DNA from: Alphaproteobacteria bacterium
GTDB taxonomy: Bacteria > Pseudomonadota > Alphaproteobacteria > RS24
Reading direction: 5' to 3'
Assembly (NCBI GenBank): GCA_029248825.1
Contig: JAQWIP010000097.1
Coordinates: 1 to 14,056 of the forward strand
DNA: 14,056 nt
Positions 6,905 to 13,262 of this stretch are shown here, in pieces. The first letter of the stretch is position 1. Each line of letters begins with the position of its first letter. The notes beneath the pieces are model-generated. The model was not told the DNA's origin. It was given only the letters and a program-made list of their open reading frames with translations, and did not search any database. Made by a program: the position numbers and the translations under genes.

Positions 6905-8185
6905 GTGAATTTAGAAAAAGATACGTTTACCTCGGCAGCCGAACGCAGGCGCGGCATGATTTTGCTGTTTGTCAGCTTGATGGCGCTCGGCATGGGGCAA
7001 TCTTTATTCTTCGCGATTTTTCCTCCCGTGGCTCGCGACCTCGGCTTAAGCGAAATTCAAGTCAGCGCTATTTTCACCCTGTCGGCGGTTCTATGGGTGA
7101 TGATGAGCCCCTTTTGGGGGCGGCGCAGCGATGTGTGGGGGCGCAAACCCGTCATCTTATTAGGGCTGGCAGGTTTTGGCATTTCCACCGGCGGCTTTGG
7201 AATTTTATTGGCTTTGGGCGATAAGGGCATTCTGCCGTTAATGAGCCTTTATGTTTTGATGATTTTAGTGCGCGCTATCTTTGGCCTATTTGGCTCTGGC
7301 ACGCCCTCGGCCGCGCAAGCCTATATCGCCGACCGCACCTCGCGCGAAGAACGCACCAGCGGCGTGGCCGCAATTGGCGCGGCCTTCGGCATGGGAACGA
7401 TTTTAGGGCCAGGGTTTGCCGCAGCCTTGGCGGCGTTTCATTTGCTGGCGCCGTTTTTTGCTTTGGCCATTTTTGCCCTCGGCGGCGCCATTGCCATCGC
7501 CATGTTCTTGCCCGAAAGACGCCGACCCGCCGGCAGCTATAAGCAAGGCCCGCGGTTGAAGATTCTCGATAAACGCATTCGGCTGTTTTTATTTATGGGC
7601 GTCGCGGTTTCCACCACCAGCGCGGCGATTATGCAAGTGGCGGCTTTTTTTGTTATGGACACGATGCATTTGAGCGGTCAAGAAACCGCGCAAGTCGTGG
7701 GTGTGGCCATGATGTCGATGGCCATGGCGACTTTATTCGCCCAATTGGTGATTATCCCGCGCCTTCATGCGTCGGTTCGCAGCCTTTTGTTTTGGGGTAT
7801 TTTAATCAATACCATCGGCATTGCACTGCTGCTTATCCCGATGAATTCGGGTCTGTTTGCTTTATCGCTGACCCTGCAAGGTCTGGGCAGTGGGCTTATG
7901 CGGCCAGCCGTGGCGGCGGGCGGCTCGCTGGCCGTAACGCCCGAAGAGCAAGGCGCTGTGGCAGGGTTGAATAGTTCGACCGCCGCCGTGGGGATTATTT
8001 TCGTGCCGGTGTTGATTATGCCGCTTTATCTCATCGCGCCGACCGGGCCCTTTGTGGTGGCTTTGGTCTTATCGGCCGTCATGTTGTTTACCACGCGCTC
8101 GCCGCAGCTCGATATGTTGGAAGCGAAAATCGATGTGGACGAGGTCGAAGAAGAAACTTTATCGCGCCCATCTGGCCATCAGTAA
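6905..8185 (+). CDS. Major facilitator superfamily transporter (DHA1/TCR-TetA-like)
   Basis: Twelve-helix secondary transporter of 426 residues, probably a drug/proton or metabolite antiporter in the inner membrane. The MFS motif A between helices 2 and 3 reads WGRRSDVWGRKPV (71-83), and SGTPSAAQAYIADRTSREER carries the helix 4-5 region with the Asp-Arg pair usual in DHA1 exporters. A charged central loop (about 200-222, PERRRPAGSYKQGPRLK) divides two six-helix halves, and the C-terminus ends in an acidic cytoplasmic tail. The start is GTG at 6905, with TGGA six bases upstream and only 25 nt after pcs, so it is likely co-transcribed. Whether it exports a product linked to pcs or the dehydratase is inference; substrate unknown. 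Confidence 0.9.
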   Translation: MNLEKDTFTSAAERRRGMILLFVSLMALGMGQSLFFAIFPPVARDLGLSEIQVSAIFTLSAVLWVMMSPFWGRRSDVWGRKPVILLGLAGFGISTGGFGILLALGDKGILPLMSLYVLMILVRAIFGLFGSGTPSAAQAYIADRTSREERTSGVAAIGAAFGMGTILGPGFAAALAAFHLLAPFFALAIFALGGAIAIAMFLPERRRPAGSYKQGPRLKILDKRIRLFLFMGVAVSTTSAAIMQVAAFFVMDTMHLSGQETAQVVGVAMMSMAMATLFAQLVIIPRLHASVRSLLFWGILINTIGIALLLIPMNSGLFALSLTLQGLGSGLMRPAVAAGGSLAVTPEEQGAVAGLNSSTAAVGIIFVPVLIMPLYLIAPTGPFVVALVLSAVMLFTTRSPQLDMLEAKIDVDEVEEETLSRPSGHQ

Positions 8186-8187
8186 GC

Positions 8188-9159
8188 CTAGAAAACCTCT
8201 TGCGATTTCCAAGCCTGCATTTGCAGAACCAAAGTCGAGGCAAAAGCCAGCGGTTGGTCTAGCAATACGTGGTGGTGCGCCCCCAGCAGATCAAAATGCG
8301 GGGCGTCGGGGCGCAAGGATTTCATAAAGGCAATCACGTCTTGGCGGCTAATTTTTTCGTAATCATTGGCCAGCTCGCCATACATGCAAGAAAGCGGCAG
8401 CGGCAGATTTTCATACATTTGCGACCAATCATTGCCGATTGGAAAATTGCGATACATATGCGGGTCAAACTTCCACGTCCAACCGCCTTCGACTTCGCGC
8501 AAAGAATGCGCGCCGATGTAATCGACGATGAATTGATTGGCGCACGGCTGTTCGGGTTGCAAACGGAAGCGGCCAAGCGCGGTGTCATAATCTTCATAGA
8601 CGCGGGTGTCCATCGTCGGACGCGGGCGCAGCTCGCCGTTTTCGTCTTCCTCCATATACCATTCTTCTTGCGCGTGCGGCGGCTTGACGTAGAAGTCGCA
8701 AATCATCAAAGCGGCTAACTCTTGCGCAAACATATGAGCCGTCATCAGCGACACCATACCGCCCATACTGTGGCCGATGAGCGCTGGTTTGGATGGGAAA
8801 TTCGCATCGCGGATCATGGTGATGACGGCTTCTGCCATAATTTCACGTTTGTAAGCGGCAAGCCAGCCGCTATCGCCCATGCCGGGCAGGTCGAGCGCGA
8901 TGACATTATAATAAGGGGTCAGCAGGGGCGCGATGAAATCATACCAACGCGCATGCGCGCCGCCGCCATGCACCAACACCATATTGGGGGCGTCGGGGCT
9001 GGGGCCCTCCCATCGGCGGTAGTGCAATTTGGCGTCTTGAAAGGAGACGGAATGGTCTTTCGGGGTCTGAGCAATGGCCTTTTGAAACCATTCTGGTTCA
9101 AAGTCTATAAGCTCGCCTTTGGGCAGTAAGTCTTGTTGACCCCCATTTAACGCTTTCAT
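8188..9159 (-). CDS. Alpha/beta-hydrolase fold protein, cytosolic
   Basis: Soluble 323-residue alpha/beta hydrolase with no signal peptide or membrane segment. The oxyanion-hole strand LVHGGGAHARWYD (62-74), LDLPGMGDSG (89-98), nucleophile elbow GHSMGG (129-134, S131) and C-terminal LLGAHHHVLLDQP, with the catalytic His among H295-H297, make it an intact serine hydrolase. The acidic triad residue probably lies after CMYGELANDYEK. The lid region (about 160-230) contains an unusually acidic segment, EEWYMEEDENGE. The start is ATG 9159, because AGGAG (9171-9167) is seven bases upstream; a GTG one codon earlier is too close. It converges on the MFS gene with a 2-nt gap and faces away from rpmJ. 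Substrate unknown: esterase, lactonase or epoxide-hydrolase-like roles are all possible. Confidence 0.85.
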   Translation of the reverse strand: MKALNGGQQDLLPKGELIDFEPEWFQKAIAQTPKDHSVSFQDAKLHYRRWEGPSPDAPNMVLVHGGGAHARWYDFIAPLLTPYYNVIALDLPGMGDSGWLAAYKREIMAEAVITMIRDANFPSKPALIGHSMGGMVSLMTAHMFAQELAALMICDFYVKPPHAQEEWYMEEDENGELRPRPTMDTRVYEDYDTALGRFRLQPEQPCANQFIVDYIGAHSLREVEGGWTWKFDPHMYRNFPIGNDWSQMYENLPLPLSCMYGELANDYEKISRQDVIAFMKSLRPDAPHFDLLGAHHHVLLDQPLAFASTLVLQMQAWKSQEVF

Positions 9160-9270
9160 CACATGGCTCCTGAGTGTGGGATAGGAGGGCAGAAATTACA
9201 CGATTTCGACGCCTTGCCAAGCCTGTTTTATCGCTCTTCGGTGGCGCTTGTGTTTGTCTCTTTCGGCCGC

Positions 9271-9299
9271 TTGACAGCTGGGCGCTTGTCCCATATGTT
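9271..9299 (+). promoter_or_regulatory. Sigma-70-type promoter for rpmJ
   Basis: A perfect TTGACA (9271-9276) is followed after exactly 17 bases by TATGTT (9294-9299, four of six to TATAAT). Transcription would start near 9306, about 40 nt before the rpmJ ATG. It is the best promoter in the window, fitting a ribosomal protein gene. Confidence 0.65.
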
Positions 9300-9345
9300 C
9301 TGCGCTTCTGGGGATAGCCCCGTTTAAAAAATTATGGAGCCGACG

Positions 9346-9471
9346 ATGAAAGTCCGCAATTCGCTTAAATCCTTGCGTGATCGCCACCAGAAAAATCAAC
9401 TGGTGCGCCGCCGTGGTCGTCTTTACGTGATCAACAAAACAAATAAACGTTTCAAAGCCCGCCAAGGTTAA
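9346..9471 (+). CDS. rpmJ: 50S ribosomal protein L36, B-type, cysteine-free
   Basis: Small basic ribosomal protein that binds 23S rRNA in the large subunit. Translation from ATG 9346 gives 41 residues beginning MKVRNSLKSLRDRHQKNQLV and ending INKTNKRFKARQG, which matches the 41-residue alphaproteobacterial B-type L36. GGAG at 9336-9339 serves as ribosome site six bases before the ATG. There is no Cys at all, so the zinc ribbon of the C+ form is absent and the protein should be zinc-independent. It stands alone, as usual in alphaproteobacteria, outside the spc ribosomal operon, with its own promoter. No clear terminator separates it from the hydrolase gene 40 nt downstream. Confidence 0.95.
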   Translation: MKVRNSLKSLRDRHQKNQLVRRRGRLYVINKTNKRFKARQG

Positions 9472-9511
9472 CGCAAGCCCGTTTGGTGCGCCTTTCTCGA
9501 AGGAGAGCGTC

Positions 9512-10537
9512 ATGAGTGGTCTTATGATTAAAATCTTGGTCAGTTTTTCTGCTGTCATTGTTATTCTAGGTATTGGCCTGTGGCTGCACGATATTCGTGT
9601 GCGCAGCCAATTGCTGTCGGATTTGCCGCCTCAAGGGCAATTTATCGAAACCGATAAGGCCACGCTGCATTATTTGCGCCTCGATTATCAAGGCTCGGCA
9701 AAAAACCATCCGGTATTTATTCTCATTCATGGCTCCAGCGCCAATGCACAAGACATGATGCTGGCCTTGGGCGAAAGCCTGTCGCCGCATGGCACTGTAC
9801 TGGCTTTCGACCGTCCAGGCATTGGGCGCTCGGTTAATAAAATAGATAATCTGGAAATGTCCGACCCGCGCAAGCAAGCGCGAGAAATTCACCAAGCCGT
9901 GCGCGCTTTGGGTTTTGAGCAGCCCGTGGTGATTGGGCAAAGCTGGGGCGGCTCTGTGGCTTTGGCCTATGCCCATATTTTGGGGCCAGAAATAGCTGGC
10001 TCGATTATGCTGGCACCACCGATTATTCCTTGGTATGGGCCTGATTTTTGGGCTTATCGTTTGGCGACAACGCCGATTATTGGAACGATTTTTACCCATA
10101 TCACTTTGGGCAAATATGGCGCGACGCAGCTCGATTCAGGCGCGGCGGGCGCAGCCCATCCCGAAGTAACGCCCGATGGATATGTTAAAGACAGCGCGCT
10201 GGCGCTTATTTTGCAGCCCAAGGCGTTTATTACCAATGCCGTTTATGCGCTGAACTTGCGCCATCATTTGGCCGATATGCAGACCAGCTATGAAGATATG
10301 CCAGGCACGCAAGGCAAATTGATGATTTTGCACGGCGATAGCGACCCGACCGTTTCGATAAATTATAACGCCATGCCGTTTCTCGCCAAACGACCCGATG
10401 TGGAATTGATCGAACTCGTCGGGGCTGGCCATTTGCTGCACCACACATGGAACGCAGAAATTACCGCGCAGGTTTTGCGGTTTTTGAAAAATGGCAAAGT
10501 CAATTCTGGCAAGCATCAGCTCGTCAAAGCCAAATAA
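9512..10537 (+). CDS. Membrane-anchored alpha/beta hydrolase
   Basis: Serine hydrolase of 341 residues with one N-terminal hydrophobic segment (residues 5-25) followed by positively charged HDIRVRSQ, so either an inner-membrane anchor or an uncleaved signal. The hydrolase domain shows ILIHGSSANAQDM (70-82, oxyanion hole), FDRPGIGRS (99-107), elbow GQSWGG (142-147, S144), acid D278 in HGDSDPTV and catalytic H307 in VGAGHLLHH, so the triad is complete. A Pro/Trp-rich cap follows (APPIIPWYGPDFW). AGGAG at 9501-9505 is six bases before ATG 9512, fixing the start. It may share the rpmJ transcript and is 15 nt upstream of the N-formylglutamate amidohydrolase-like gene. It resembles the upstream hydrolase only in fold motifs. 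Substrate unknown. Confidence 0.87.
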   Translation: MSGLMIKILVSFSAVIVILGIGLWLHDIRVRSQLLSDLPPQGQFIETDKATLHYLRLDYQGSAKNHPVFILIHGSSANAQDMMLALGESLSPHGTVLAFDRPGIGRSVNKIDNLEMSDPRKQAREIHQAVRALGFEQPVVIGQSWGGSVALAYAHILGPEIAGSIMLAPPIIPWYGPDFWAYRLATTPIIGTIFTHITLGKYGATQLDSGAAGAAHPEVTPDGYVKDSALALILQPKAFITNAVYALNLRHHLADMQTSYEDMPGTQGKLMILHGDSDPTVSINYNAMPFLAKRPDVELIELVGAGHLLHHTWNAEITAQVLRFLKNGKVNSGKHQLVKAK

Positions 10538-10552
10538 GAGCCGAGCCGCCTC

Positions 10553-11371
10553 GTGTCGCTTGCCCCCCAGACGCCCGCTTTTTTGACCCGCCATTTGGAT
10601 GGCGACAAACGCTTTCTGCTGCTTTGCGACCATGCCAGCAATTATATTCCGCCCGAATTAGATAGCCTCGGTTTGCCGCCCAGCGAGTTGGCGCGCCATA
10701 TTGCTTATGACCCCGGCGCTTTGCCCGTCGCTATGCGTATCTCCGAGGCCTTGGGCTGTCCTTTGGTGGCGTCGCAATTTTCGCGCCTATTGATTGACCC
10801 CAATCGGGGGCTGGACGACCCGACTTTGGTGATGAAACTCTCGGATGGCGCGGTGATTCCAGCCAATGCAGCCGTCGACCCGTTTCAAGATAAAGCGCAA
10901 TGGCAGGCGCGCGTGGATGCGTTTTATAGGCCCTATACGCAAGCGATTGAAACCGCTTTGGTCAGAGCTAAAGCCGATGGCATTGCCCCAATCATTATGG
11001 CCATTCATAGTTTTACGCCGGTCTGGCGCGGCGCGCCGAGGCCTTGGCAGATGTCGGTGCTATGGGATAAAGACGACCGATTGAAGCAAGTGGTCGATGG
11101 CTATATGGGCGAGCTTGACGAGGTTTGCTATGGCGACAATGTGCCTTACTCGGGTCGCTTGAAAGAGGATTGCCTGTATCGCCACGGCACGCGCAATGGG
11201 TTGGCGCATGCACTCATCGAATTGCGCCAAGACGAAGTGGCGGATGCGGCGGGGCAAGATAAATGGGCGGCGCATTTGGTAACTATTTTGCAACGCGCGG
11301 GCGCGCTAGAAACACTCGGGCAGGCAGCCTTTTACGGCTCGGTGCATGATGGCGAAGCCCGCCAAGATTAG
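10553..11371 (+). CDS. N-formylglutamate amidohydrolase family protein
   Basis: Cytosolic predicted metal-dependent amidohydrolase of 272 residues in the N-formylglutamate amidohydrolase (HutG-type) family, related to zinc peptidase folds. Visible family blocks are LLCDHASNYIPP (24-33), HIAYDPGALPVA (49-60), FSRLLIDPNRG (76-86), AIHSFTPVWRG (150-160) with H152 as a probable metal ligand, GDNVPYSG (194-201), and LIELRQDEVADAAGQ (221-235) with a conserved Glu-Leu-Arg. The start is GTG 10553, 15 nt after the hydrolase stop; its ribosome site is weak (GAG-rich), so coupling to the upstream gene is likely. No hutH, hutU or hutI is present, so a role in histidine breakdown is not supported. This subfamily is common in alphaproteobacteria with unproven substrate. 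Confidence 0.85.
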   Translation: MSLAPQTPAFLTRHLDGDKRFLLLCDHASNYIPPELDSLGLPPSELARHIAYDPGALPVAMRISEALGCPLVASQFSRLLIDPNRGLDDPTLVMKLSDGAVIPANAAVDPFQDKAQWQARVDAFYRPYTQAIETALVRAKADGIAPIIMAIHSFTPVWRGAPRPWQMSVLWDKDDRLKQVVDGYMGELDEVCYGDNVPYSGRLKEDCLYRHGTRNGLAHALIELRQDEVADAAGQDKWAAHLVTILQRAGALETLGQAAFYGSVHDGEARQD

Positions 11372-11384
11372 ATGAAAACGGAGG

Positions 11385-11413
11385 CTTGCTCAGACGCAAG
11401 CATCTGCTATATT
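11385..11413 (+). promoter_or_regulatory. Putative promoter for oxidase subunit IV and pnt genes
   Basis: CTTGCT (11385-11390) and TATATT (11408-11413, five of six to the -10 consensus) lie 17 bases apart in the 71-nt gap after the amidohydrolase gene. The start of transcription would fall near 11420, giving a leader of about 23 nt. It would drive subunit IV and, by read-through, pntAA-pntAB-pntB. Confidence 0.5.
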
Positions 11414-11442
11414 CGCGCCCATATTCAAGCTTGGAGAAGACT

Positions 11443-11595
11443 ATGAGTGACGACACAAACAGCCAAGAGTGGGGCGACGAAATGAACCGCCCTGAACATG
11501 AGAGCACCTATGATAGCTTTCTGACCTATTCCAAATGGGGCTGCATTGGCGTTGCGCTGATTTTGGTGTTTCTGCTCGTATTTGTTTACGACTAA
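11443..11595 (+). CDS. aa3-type cytochrome c oxidase subunit IV
   Basis: Fifty-residue accessory subunit of the aa3-type cytochrome c oxidase. An acidic N-terminal part (MSDDTNSQEWGDEMNRPEHE) leads to STYDSFLTYSKWG, the family signature, and one C-terminal membrane helix (about residues 33-48, CIGVALILVFLLVFVY). Known members form the single-helix subunit IV of alphaproteobacterial oxidases such as those of Rhodobacter and Paracoccus, where it is not essential for catalysis. ATG 11443 has GGAGA about six bases upstream. Core oxidase genes are not in this window; the placement just before pntAA is one I recall as common in alphaproteobacteria and helps to identify both. Confidence 0.88.
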   Translation: MSDDTNSQEWGDEMNRPEHESTYDSFLTYSKWGCIGVALILVFLLVFVYD

Positions 11596-11614
11596 AACCT
11601 AATTTCTGACGCCC

Positions 11615-11640
11615 TCGCTCGCGCATAGCGAATGGTTTTT
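11615..11640 (+). terminator. Weak terminator- or attenuator-like hairpin before pntAA
   Basis: TCGCT (11615-11619) pairs with AGCGA (11627-11631) around a 7-nt loop, followed after four bases by TTTTT (11636-11640). The five-pair stem is short, so at most it would partly stop transcription between oxidase subunit IV and pntAA. Confidence 0.2.
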
Positions 11641-11650
11641 CGATAATTTG

Positions 11651-11655
11651 AGGAG
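11651..11655 (+). promoter_or_regulatory. Ribosome binding site that fixes the pntAA start
   Basis: AGGAG directly abuts an ATG at 11656 but is six bases before a second in-frame ATG at 11662. The latter spacing is functional, so translation should begin at 11662 and the protein at MAVSLTVLKE. Confidence 0.75.
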
Positions 11656-11661
11656 ATGAGT

Positions 11662-12942
11662 ATGGCTGTAAGCCTAACTGTTTTAAAGGAAGCAACAAGC
11701 GAAACGCGCGTTGCGGCCACGCCGGAAACGGTGAAAAAAATGTCCGCTATGGGCATTTCCGTCACAGTAGAAGCGGGAGCCGGTGCGGCGTCTGGATTTT
11801 CGGATGCGGCCTATAAAAAGGCTGGCGCCAATCTGACGAAAGCGGTTTCGGCGGCTTTGAAAAAATCGGATGTGGTGATGGGCGTGCGCGCCCCAAGTGC
11901 GGCCAACGTCAAAGCCATGAAGGCCAATGCGGTTTTAATCGCGACGTTGAACCCTTATCAAAACGCCGCCCAAGTGAAATCTTACGCGGCAGCGAAAATT
12001 CAAGCCATGTCCATGGAACTCATGCCTCGGATTACCCGGGCGCAGTCGATGGATGTTTTGTCTTCGCAGTCAAACCTGTCTGGCTATAAAGCGGTTTTGG
12101 ATGCGACGCATGAATATGGTCGGGCTTTGCCGATGATGATGACGGCGGCTGGCACAGTGCCTGCGGCGCGTATTTTTGTTATGGGCGCTGGCGTGGCTGG
12201 TTTGCAAGCCATTGCGACCGCCAAACGTTTGGGCGCCATTGTATCGGCCACCGATGTTCGCCGTGCTGCGGCCGAGCAAGTGGAAAGCCTTGGCGGCACC
12301 TTCGTGATGGTCGAAGCCGATGAAGACGATAGCGGCGAAACCGCTGGCGGCTATGCCAAAGAAATGAGCGCCGATTATAAAAAGCGCCAAGCCGCTTTGG
12401 TAACCGAACATATCGCCAAACAAGATATTGTGATTTGCACCGCGCTCATCCCGGGTCGTCCGGCACCGGAGCTGGTGACCAAGAAAATGCTGGAAGGCAT
12501 GAAGCCAGGGTCTGTGCTGGTTGATTTGGCCGTGGAACAAGGCGGCAATTGCCGTCTGTCGAAAATGGGCAAAGTAAGCGAGCATAAAGGCGTGAAACTT
12601 GTGGCGCATGAAAATGTGCCAGGTCGTTTGGCAGGCAATGCGTCGGAGCTTTATTCGCGCAATCTGTTTAACTTCTTAGATGCGTTTTACAATAAAGATA
12701 AGAAGTCGCTGGCTTTGGATTGGGAAGATGAGATTATTGCTGGCATTGGGCTGACCCAAAATGGCAGTATTGTGCATCCTGCGCTGGTTACCAAGCCTGC
12801 GGCCAAAGCGGATAAAAAGAAACCCGCAGCCAAGAAAAAACCTGCCGCTAAAAAAGCGCCTGCCAAAAAAGTAGCGGCCAAGAAAAAGCCAGCTGCGAAA
12901 AAACCTGCCGCTAAAAAAGCGGCCGCGAAGGGAGCGAAATAA
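11662..12942 (+). CDS. pntAA: Proton-translocating NAD(P) transhydrogenase, NAD(H)-binding subunit PntAA, with Lys/Ala/Pro tail
   Basis: Soluble domain I of transhydrogenase: it binds NAD(H) and passes hydride to NADP in domain III, driven by proton entry through the membrane domain. The 426-residue chain has the N-terminal alanine-dehydrogenase-like part, the RQD loop (R123, Q128, D131, S134 in ITRAQSMDVLSSQSN), the dinucleotide fold GAGVAG (175-180) with ATDVRRAAAEQVESLG, and the mobile-loop and C-terminal blocks ending NGSIVHPAL. A normal split-type subunit ends near residue 376-384. Here residues 378-426 form a low-complexity tail with 21 Lys among 49, the rest almost all Ala and Pro, like histone H1 C-termini. 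The tail is in frame and ends by TAATG overlap with pntAB, so it is real coding sequence. Enzyme function is certain; tail function unknown. Confidence 0.96.
   Translation: MAVSLTVLKEATSETRVAATPETVKKMSAMGISVTVEAGAGAASGFSDAAYKKAGANLTKAVSAALKKSDVVMGVRAPSAANVKAMKANAVLIATLNPYQNAAQVKSYAAAKIQAMSMELMPRITRAQSMDVLSSQSNLSGYKAVLDATHEYGRALPMMMTAAGTVPAARIFVMGAGVAGLQAIATAKRLGAIVSATDVRRAAAEQVESLGGTFVMVEADEDDSGETAGGYAKEMSADYKKRQAALVTEHIAKQDIVICTALIPGRPAPELVTKKMLEGMKPGSVLVDLAVEQGGNCRLSKMGKVSEHKGVKLVAHENVPGRLAGNASELYSRNLFNFLDAFYNKDKKSLALDWEDEIIAGIGLTQNGSIVHPALVTKPAAKADKKKPAAKKKPAAKKAPAKKVAAKKKPAAKKPAAKKAAAKGAK
12834..12921 (+). repeat. 25-bp perfect direct repeat inside the pntAA tail, 63-nt period
   Basis: The same 25 bases (six A, then CCTGCCGCTAAAAAAGCG, after a leading G) occur at 12834-12858 and 12897-12921. 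The period of 63 nt equals 21 codons, so the frame is kept. Each copy encodes the KKPAAKKA-type unit. This suggests the Lys-rich tail grew by tandem duplication. Confidence 0.8.
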
Positions 12943-13250
12943 TGAACGCTGATGTTTTTGTCTATCTATTGAGCATTTTCGTAATGGCCGTTTTCGTCGG
13001 CTATTATGTGGTCTGGTCGGTTACGCCAGCGCTGCACACGCCGCTGATGTCGGTTACCAATGCGATTTCCTCGGTTATTATTGTTGGCGCTTTGGTGGCC
13101 ATTGGCGCCGAAGTCGGCAGCAATGACATTTCGGGTCAAATGACACGTTGGCTTGGGTTTGGCGCGGTTGTGCTGGCCTCAATCAATATTTTTGGCGGCT
13201 TTCTGGTAACCCAGCGCATGCTCGCCATGTACCGTAAAAAAGACAAGTAG
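12942..13250 (+). CDS. pntAB: NAD(P) transhydrogenase alpha-2 subunit PntAB (membrane part)
   Basis: Small integral membrane subunit of 102 residues carrying the first helices of the transhydrogenase proton channel. Three or four hydrophobic segments are visible (about 4-24, 36-58, 70-90). SVTPALHTPLMSVTNAISS (26-44) is the strongly conserved motif of the family and sits at the start of the second helix. In E. coli this segment is fused to the C-terminus of PntA; the separate gene is the three-subunit arrangement of Rhodospirillum rubrum and other alphaproteobacteria. The ATG overlaps the pntAA stop by one base, and pntB follows 12 nt later, as expected for stoichiometric synthesis. Confidence 0.95.
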   Translation: MNADVFVYLLSIFVMAVFVGYYVVWSVTPALHTPLMSVTNAISSVIIVGALVAIGAEVGSNDISGQMTRWLGFGAVVLASINIFGGFLVTQRMLAMYRKKDK

Positions 13251-13262
13251 AGGCCTGATCCC

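Noticed and set aside
11384..11401. Inverted repeat GCTTGC/GCAAGC with a 6-nt loop
   Set aside because: It coincides with the -35 region of the proposed promoter, has no T-run and only six pairs; an operator is possible but not supported.
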